Source of the DNA: Pezicula radicicola
Taxonomy: Eukaryota > Ascomycota > Leotiomycetes > Helotiales > Dermateaceae
Assembly (NCBI GenBank): GCA_003008705.1
Contig: PDUO01000094.1
Span: 8,741 to 72,740 of the forward strand
Length of the DNA: 64,000 nucleotides
Direction of reading: 5' to 3'
Shown: positions 57,556 to 64,000 of the stretch, piece by piece
Layout of the letters: every line of letters begins with the position of its first letter
Numbering within the stretch: the stretch's first letter is position 1
The notes under the pieces: generated by a model
The model's database searches: none
Told to the model about the DNA's origin: nothing
The model's input: the letters and a program-made list of their open reading frames with translations, nothing else
Made by a program: the position numbers and the translations under genes

Positions 57556-57964
57556 CTTGATGGTTCCAGAGATATCTTTGTACCTGTTGGATTCGACTGG
57601 AATATGGGTGTCTCCTTTACTGCCCCCCTCTTGTTCGTAATGCCATCATGATGAGGATGAGGCTGTTGCAGTATAAAATTTGAATGATCGGATGTTTTCT
57701 TCCTCTCGTCGTCCCAAGGCCTAAAATAAATTTAAGGTTGCAGCTCAGTAGTGGATTTGCGCATGTTCGTTCGATCGGAGCAGACCCCTGCTGATTTTGG
57801 CCGAACTGGCGCGTCACATTTAAAGTGAACACTGTAGCTAACTTGCGCGCAGCCTCGTGTTCTTGTTCTTGTTCCTGTTCCGACTGTCCGACTGTCCCGG
57901 ACAACTGTCCTGTTGTTCTACTAAAACTCTCACCCAAGACAGGAAAGTACAAGTGCAACCAACC
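57556..57964. promoter_or_regulatory. 409-bp divergent region between COX18-like gene and ALG11
   Basis: Head-to-head starts 409 bp apart. A T/C-rich repeat (TTCTTGTTCTTGTTCC type, about 57860-57880) and repeated CCGACTGTCC lie in the ALG11 leader. No TATA box seen. Confidence 0.5.
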
Positions 57965-59844
57965 ATGTCTGAATCCTGCCGTGCACCAGATGGCTCTCCA
58001 GGCTATACTCTGCTCGGGCTGGGTGTCCCGGGCCTCTCTATTCTTGTAGCCTTGTTCATGGGTCTGGCCCCAATTACGACTATCCTTGGTGGGCCCTGGT
58101 TGTTGAGAGCTCTAGGTGGTGTGGTGGGTTATTACTTGAGGAAGAAGACGGCGGGTAGGAGGGCGCAGATTCTAGAGAGAGTGGACGTTGAAGAGAGCGA
58201 GTGGAAGAAAAAGAATGAGCACGGAAAGCGGGATAGTGATGAGTGGGAGAGTGTGGATACTTATGCCGAGGGCAGGGCGAAGAATGGGGAGAAGGTTGAT
58301 CAGGCTTGGGATGGCGTGGTAGGATTCTTTCATCCGTTTTGGTGAGTTGGGGGGAGGGGGAGCTTGATTCCTGTGGGGGTCTGAATTGCTGACATGACGA
58401 TAGTAATGCTGGTGGTGGGGGTGAACGAGTTCTTTGGGCTGCTATCAGAGCTACGCAGAAACGTTGGCCCAATGCTAAGATTGTTGTCTACACGGGAGAT
58501 CACGATGTAGACAAAAACGCTATTCTTTCTCGAGTTGAGGTAGGCAGAGGTTTGAATTACTGGGACTAGGGACATTTGCTGACACTTAATGCCAGAACCG
58601 ATTTAACATCCACCTCCACCCCCCGACTATTACGTTCCTCTATCTTACTGCTCGACATTGGGTTCTAGCGTCTACATGGCCTCACTTTACACTCCTTGGA
58701 CAATCCATCGGCTCTCTCATCCTCGCATACGATGCATTCTCGCTTCTTCCCCCTGATATTTTCGTCGACACAATGGGTTACGCTTTTGCACTTGGCTTAA
58801 GCAAACTCCTTTTCTCAGACGTACCAACTGGCGCCTACGTTCATTACCCTACCATTTCCACAGATATGCTTGGCTCTCTAGATGCCGACTCACCGACGGG
58901 ATCACAAGGTGTAAATGCAGGGAAAGGATCAGGCACAAGAGGAACTGTGAAGAAGCTATACTGGAAGGCATTTGCTAAGTTGTACACATGGGTTGGTGTA
59001 TCGATTGATGTTGTTATGACGAACTCAAACTGGACTTTGGATCATATCACTTCTCTATGGGGAGAATGGCGAAAGGAACTACGAAAGCCAAGTGCCACAA
59101 CCGTATATCCTCCTGTGGCAGTAGAAGAATTGGAGAAGGAAGTCGAGGTTTCAGAAGCGAGCGAACAGAAGCGCGAGAAGGTACTTCTCTATATCGCCCA
59201 ATTCCGACCTGAGAAGAACCACCAACTTATTCTGAACGCTTTTAAAGAGTTCGTGGCGACGGAATCGGATGCTACAAAGGGTGCGAAACTGGTTCTTATT
59301 GGAAGCGTTAGGGATGATGGTGACAGTAAGAGGGTCTATGAGTTGAGATTGTTGGCGAACGAGCTTCAGATCAAGGATAGTGTCGAATTCCACCTGGATG
59401 CCTCATGGCCCGAAATCCTGGACTGGTTGCGACGGGCAAGCGTGGGTGTCAATGGCATGTGGAATGAGCATTTTGGTATTGGAGTTGTGGAGTACCAGGC
59501 AGCTGGTCTTATTTCCGTCGTCCATGACAGCGGTGGTCCTAAACGGGATATCGTTGTCAACATCGATGGCGAACCTACTGGTACGTATCTCTGCAACGCA
59601 GAACCGACCTCTAAAATTTCACCAACTAACTGTGTAATTAGGTTTCCACGCTACAACATCAACAGAGTTCGCTGATGGCTTCCAGAAGGCACTTGAATTG
59701 AAAGATAAGCTAGCGATGAGGCGGAGAGCAAGGAAGTCAGCCCAGAGGTTTACGGAGGAGGAATTTGCGAAGAAATGGGTCGTTGCTTTGGACAAACTTG
59801 TTGTATTATGGAGTAACAAGCATGGTGGTAAGAAGTCTTTATGA
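57965..59844 (+). CDS. ALG11: GDP-Man:Man3GlcNAc2-PP-dolichol alpha-1,2-mannosyltransferase
   Basis: Spliced from 57965-58341, 58404-58539, 58596-59580 and 59642-59844 into 566 residues. An N-terminal membrane segment ([20 protein letters not shown]) anchors it in the ER facing the cytosol. Family motifs in order are [17 protein letters not shown] (rebuilt across intron 1), [55 protein letters not shown], and the GT4-type donor site [20 protein letters not shown] with the EX7E pattern. It adds the fourth and fifth mannoses to the dolichol-linked glycan before flipping. Introns are 62, 56 and 61 nt with clear branch sites. Compared with yeast, residues ~75-115 form an extra charged insert. Confidence 0.96.
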
Positions 59845-60503
59845 TCTTAGCTTAGCTCAGCCTCTGGGTTGAGGTAGCTTGACTTGTTTGCTTGATTGAT
59901 AACTTGGTCTGGACTTTGGAGAGGAAGAAACGAGGATCGATACCCAGTTTTGTGTTTGAGTAGTGTAGTTCAATACCTGAGATAAGGATACCGATGTCTT
60001 GTTGATACGATATTATGTGATGTGATATTTTCTTTGATGATATTTAGTGTGTAGGTATAGGTGTTTTTACGGGATTATGGAGGAGTTTATGAAGATTGGG
60101 TTGAGGGGAGATGATTCCCCTAAATGCCCTAGTATCAAAATCAAAAACTTAAGATTACGGCTTGCTCGGTCACTTACGAGGTAGCTAGAAAGAAAGAACT
60201 TGAAGTCTTGGGTTTCATTGGGAGTTTAGGATGATATATAAGAGCCGGGATTTTCCTACCTAGATTTATTGGGCAGTGAATACGGGACATTTACAGATAG
60301 ATGCATGCTCTTGCTTGTACGATGTGTATATATATAAAATCTATGTCTACTATATTCATAACAATGAATGGTACCTTCTGTGCCTCATCCCTACCTCATT
60401 CATATTCCCATCATCCTACACAAGTTCTGCAACATCCAACATTCAACATCACACCATCTCCAATAAACTCATCTACAACTAACCAACACTAAGCAACCCT
60501 CTC
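59845..60503. other. intergenic region between convergent ALG11 and GGT genes
   Basis: 659 bp, AT-rich, with TATATATAA (about 60329-60337). No gene seen. Confidence 0.5.
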
Positions 60504-62690
60504 TTAAACAGCTAACCCCCCACTACTCTTCTGTCTCGGCTCCCCCGCTGCCTCAAAAGTCCCATTCCATAACCTCCTGATACCCTGCACAGCAGCCAAG
60601 TAAGGTTCAAAAGTAATATTATGACCCCTTTGTCTCATACTCTCAATAATGCCCTCATCAAACCCAACCTCAAATCCGGTTCTATCTGGTAATAATTGAT
60701 CATGTAATCTAGGTTGTTTCAATGCTTCCGGCATAGTTAGATTGTGATCTAGGACGTGCCAGATTGCTTGGACTGTTGAGGTTATGATTCGTGAGCCGCC
60801 GGCTGCACCGACGGTTAGGTAGAGGGTTCCGTTGGGGTGTTCGACTATTATGGGGGTTATGGAGGAGAGGGGGCGTTTTTGGGGTCGGATGTAGTTTATT
60901 GGGCTGGGGACGAAGCCGAATGCGTTTGTTGTGTTGGGGATTGAGAAGTCGTTCATTTCGTCGTTGAGGATTACGCCTTTTTGGGGGTTAGTTTGTCTTT
61001 TTATTGGGGGAGTTTGGAATGGGTGATGGGTGATGGGAGATGGGTAATATACCTGTTTCGGGGACACAGAGCTGGTTGCCGAAGAGGAGGTTAACGGTTG
61101 AGGTAAGTGTGAGGGAAAGTCCTGACGCATCAGATGCTACGATGTGAGAAGTTCCATGATTCTCTTGGATTGAAATCCCCTTTGGGTCATAGACAGAAAC
61201 ATTCTGCGTACGGTCATCCATAATTTTACCTCGGATTTGTTCGGCTGTTGAAGCTTTGATCATCTCTGCTTCAAAATCATCCATGTAGCTGAAGAAATCT
61301 GGATCTCCTAGTTCGGCGTGAGCTCCGTATGAGAATCTCATGGCTTCATCTAGTCTGTGCGTGTTCAAATCGCGAATACTGGCGTTGGACATGTCGTATC
61401 CTTCGATGATCTTGAGAATACTAAGGCCTACGGATCCTCCACTTGGTGCTGGGGTTGAGTAGAGTTTGTAGCCGCGGTAGTTGATGCTGATTGGTTCTCG
61501 TATTATAACGCTGTAGTTTTTGAGGTCTTCGAGGGTCATTGTGCCGTTTGTTGCTTGGACTGCGGCAATGGTGGCGTTTGCTGGATTTGTTTAATAGAGC
61601 CTGCTGGCATTTGGAGATGGAAAACCTACCAATTTCACCTTCGTAGAAAACATTGGCTCCGTAGTCTGCAATCTTCTCTAGGGTCCTGATTTTACATTAG
61701 CTAGGTTTAAGAGGTTGCACACTTCGAACTAACTCTGCATATCGCTTTCTAGTCATTGTATCATTCAACTTGAGTAGAGTTCCTGGTAATTGGTTAACAA
61801 CTTGCTTGATGTTTGGAACGTAGTATGATAGTCACATACCATTTGGGGCAAAATCAATAGCCCAAGAGGGATCATCCACTAAGAAGTTGTTTTCGGGAGA
61901 ACTTCCAGAGGACATGTATCGTACAGTATCTTCGGAAACTGGAAAACCATATCTGGCAACATGGACAGCAGGGTTGACTACTGCTTTCCATGGTAAAGAC
62001 TTTCCACGTCAGTAGGTTTTCTAAGCCTTGGCGAAGACCACTTACTCCGTATTTATTGTGGACATATTCTAAACCACGAAGGTCGCCAGGTACGGCTGCG
62101 GCTAGACCACCACGAACACTGCCTAACACGTTACCTTGATACATATCCTCGAAGGCTGCAGCTGGTGCCTTTTCTCGGAAATCTATAGTTTGTGAGTACG
62201 AGAGATTTAGATAATAATATGAGATTACTTACCGACCGCTTCATATTGACCATCAGAACCTCGGACAAGCACAAAACCTCCTCCACCGATGCCACTGTGG
62301 TACATTCCTGGTAGAGTCAATATGGTGACTCGATTACCTGCTGAAGTACTTCTTTACCTATTACACCCACGCAAAGCGTGGTAGCCACAAGAGCGTCGGC
62401 AGCATTTCCCTGGAATAGACGGTCAGCAACATTTCAAAACAATGAGAATCTTGACTTACACCTCTTTCAATCAAGTCAACTCCAATTTGACTGCATATCT
62501 TGCTCTCGCTCGCTACAGCCCCCAAACTCTCAACCCCAAACTCTGTTGCGGCACTTACGAACGAGCTCCTCCAACTCAGTAATGGGGCTAGAAGCAGCAA
62601 AGCTTTCCTGCATGCGGTTCTACTCCCCCATGAACCTACTACACTGCTTTTAGCTCTGTAAACGTTGAAGAAAGATCTTATCTTACCCAT
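60504..62690 (-). CDS. gamma-glutamyltranspeptidase (glutathione hydrolase)
   Basis: Nine exons: 62690-62460, 62409-62358, 62307-62233, 62182-62046, 61999-61840, 61782-61734, 61685-61630, 61580-61053 and 60976-60504, together 586 residues. All eight introns are 46-76 nt. A signal-anchor (KALLLLAPLLSW, residues ~30-47) places it in the secretory pathway, at the vacuole or surface. GGT signatures are ERGGNAADALVAT, SGIGGGGFVLVR, DFREKAPA, SLPWKAVVNPAV, the autoprocessing and nucleophile site HGTSHIVASDASG (Thr397) that starts the small subunit, and the VGAAGGSRIITS loop near the C-terminus. The enzyme hydrolyses or transfers the gamma-glutamyl group of glutathione. The split of the 5' half into seven small exons is noteworthy. 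Confidence 0.95.
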
Positions 62691-63347
62691 CCTGCCGACG
62701 TTTCACCGCCCTTCAACCGCTGACCAGAAGAAGCGATGTATTGGTAAGGATACCGTGGTGCTGCTTTTGCGGTTGTCTAGCAGGCGGGCAGAGGTTGACA
62801 GAGCGTGGTAAGGTAGTTACGACCTGGGCAGTTGTCCCTTAATTCCCAACTGAGTTTTAAAGCAACTCAAAGGGCGACAGTGATTGACATTTAGCTTCAT
62901 GATTAGCTCATTGTGCTGTGGATGCCGTTATCGTGGTCGGCTGGCCGAAACAAGGGCACGCGATCACCAGGTGGATCCCGACCCGATAAGGAAGAATGTC
63001 TGGCAGATTAGGTACAGTAAGCACTTTAGGTAAGGTAGTGGTTTCTCCGAGGTCTCGTGACTTGGTGGTGCTTTCCGCGTCTCAAATATTTACATTCGGA
63101 CGCGTCTACGAGGAGAGTAGAGTAGAGTAGAGCCAAGGACTTCTTCAACTTCAACAATTTCAACAACATTACATTCGCTTCAATCCCACCAGCTTGGTTA
63201 CTGTATTGCTATTGCTTTACGCCCCTAAGTTTAGTCCTTATTATCAACCCCCAGCCTCGGTACAAGCTTCCCGACACAACCTGGATATTTGGCTTGCCAG
63301 AAGAACGCTTGACTTGGCTGAAAGCACGTCGTCCTCTGGCCTGCTAA
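62691..63347. promoter_or_regulatory. divergent intergenic region between GGT and a Zn2Cys6 gene
   Basis: 657 bp. It holds an ACGCGT motif (63100-63105), a TAGAG/AGTAG microsatellite (about 63114-63131) and a leader rich in CAACTTCAACAA-type runs. No gene seen. Confidence 0.5.
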
Positions 63348-64000
63348 GATGTACATGCCCCATGTTTCAATTGTTAAGAAAAAGCCACCAAGCCCACCAC
63401 CGTACCCACCGTACACACCTCTCGTCGAACGCTCTATGACATGCGTCTACTGTGTCAGGAAAAAGATGCCTTGCTACGAGGGTCGCAAGAGCGGCAAGAC
63501 TGTCGACAACCGATGTCACAATTGCCAGGAATCTAGCGATCCATGCGAGTACCCTGATTACAACCAACAGGCCACATCCTCGAGTAATGACCAGTCGAGC
63601 GATGCACTACGTACCACGTCCGACCTTGGTCCTTTTGATGCCATTATTCCTGGTGCTCTCATACCGCGGGTTTCTGAGACCAGATCACCACAGATATGGT
63701 ATCATCCTAGTACATCCCGGCAAAACCCACTGACGGGTGCATGGAATCAAGAATATCCACAAATTGATATGCCTGTAGTCGCTCTCCCGGTTGACTTTCT
63801 CGTGTCTTTGTTAACAGCCTTGACCATTACAGACGCCCAGAAACTGCTTCGGAACAGGCTTCCCATAGTTGGCAATAAAATCTTGGGACCATCGCCAGTA
63901 AAATTGGTGAGATTTTTAATCTCACAACCTGCAAGGCTACCACAGCAAGGGGCCAACAGCAATGGTCACGACAATAAGGGAGAGCTCCAGAAGAGTCATC
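63348..64000 (+). CDS. Zn(II)2Cys6 transcription factor, 5' part (runs off the window)
   Basis: The frame is open from the ATG at 63348 to the window end (217 codons) with no stop. A Pro-rich start (KKKPPSPPPYPPYTP) precedes a zinc cluster at residues ~32-64 with spacing CX2CX6CX13CX2CX6C (CVYCVRKKMPCYEGRK ... NRCHNCQESSDPCEY), the Gal4-type pattern. The longer middle loop (13 residues, with GRKSGKTVDN) is unusual. The following sequence is polar. An in-frame stop just upstream (63318-63320) supports the start; a second Met two codons on is an alternative. An intron further on cannot be excluded, so the last ~100 codons are less sure. Targets unknown. Confidence 0.75.

Noticed and set aside
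1..64000. CRISPR arrays, phage, insertion sequences or a secondary-metabolite cluster
   Set aside because: The window is eukaryotic. No regular repeat-spacer array, transposase, PKS or NRPS domain was found.

Overview
The window looks like nuclear DNA of a filamentous ascomycete (Pezizomycotina). The introns are short (about 46-145 nt, one of 356 nt) with GT-AG ends and CTAAC/CTGAC-like branch sites. The gene families fit: Zn2Cys6 regulators, a CFEM GPI protein, an ascorbate-oxidase-like multicopper oxidase, MLH3 and ALG11. A pol III U6 snRNA gene is present. The class (perhaps Leotiomycetes) is only a guess. There is one assembly gap of 82 N.

Layout. 0-3 kb: the 3' end of a Ser/Ala-rich, Cys-rich secreted protein gene, AT-rich DNA, and a small four-exon Cys-rich secreted protein gene. 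3-6 kb: a mitochondrial lipoate ligase gene diverging from chorismate synthase. 6.5-11.5 kb: an intron-less S9 peptidase, U6 snRNA, and a multicopper oxidase with a GC-AG intron. 13-20 kb: a Ser-rich fungal protein diverging from MLH3, then a convergent sugar transporter. 21.6-27 kb: a six-exon Zn2Cys6 regulator and a D-2-hydroxyacid dehydrogenase. 28-33 kb: a conserved small protein, a protein built of two tandem copies of a ~140-residue module, and a GPI-type secreted protein with three internal repeats. 34.9-37.8 kb: ribonucleotide reductase large subunit with MluI-box promoter motifs. 41.4-42.4 kb: a CFEM/GPI protein with a duplicated exon module. 42.4-51.8 kb: a gene-poor stretch of about 9 kb with degenerate repeats, related to repeats at 38.5-39.3 kb. 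51.9-55.5 kb: a large CaMKK/SNF1-activating-type kinase. 56.5-62.7 kb: COX18-like insertase diverging from ALG11, and a nine-exon gamma-glutamyltranspeptidase. 63.3-64 kb: the 5' end of a second Zn2Cys6 gene, which runs off the window.

Most genes are unrelated housekeeping functions (lipoylation, shikimate pathway, mismatch repair and meiosis, dNTP synthesis, mitochondrial membrane insertion, N-glycan assembly, glutathione turnover), mixed with cell-surface or secreted genes. No biosynthetic cluster, transposase, CRISPR array or convincing tRNA was seen. All exon models were spliced by hand; every multi-exon model given keeps its reading frame across all junctions.
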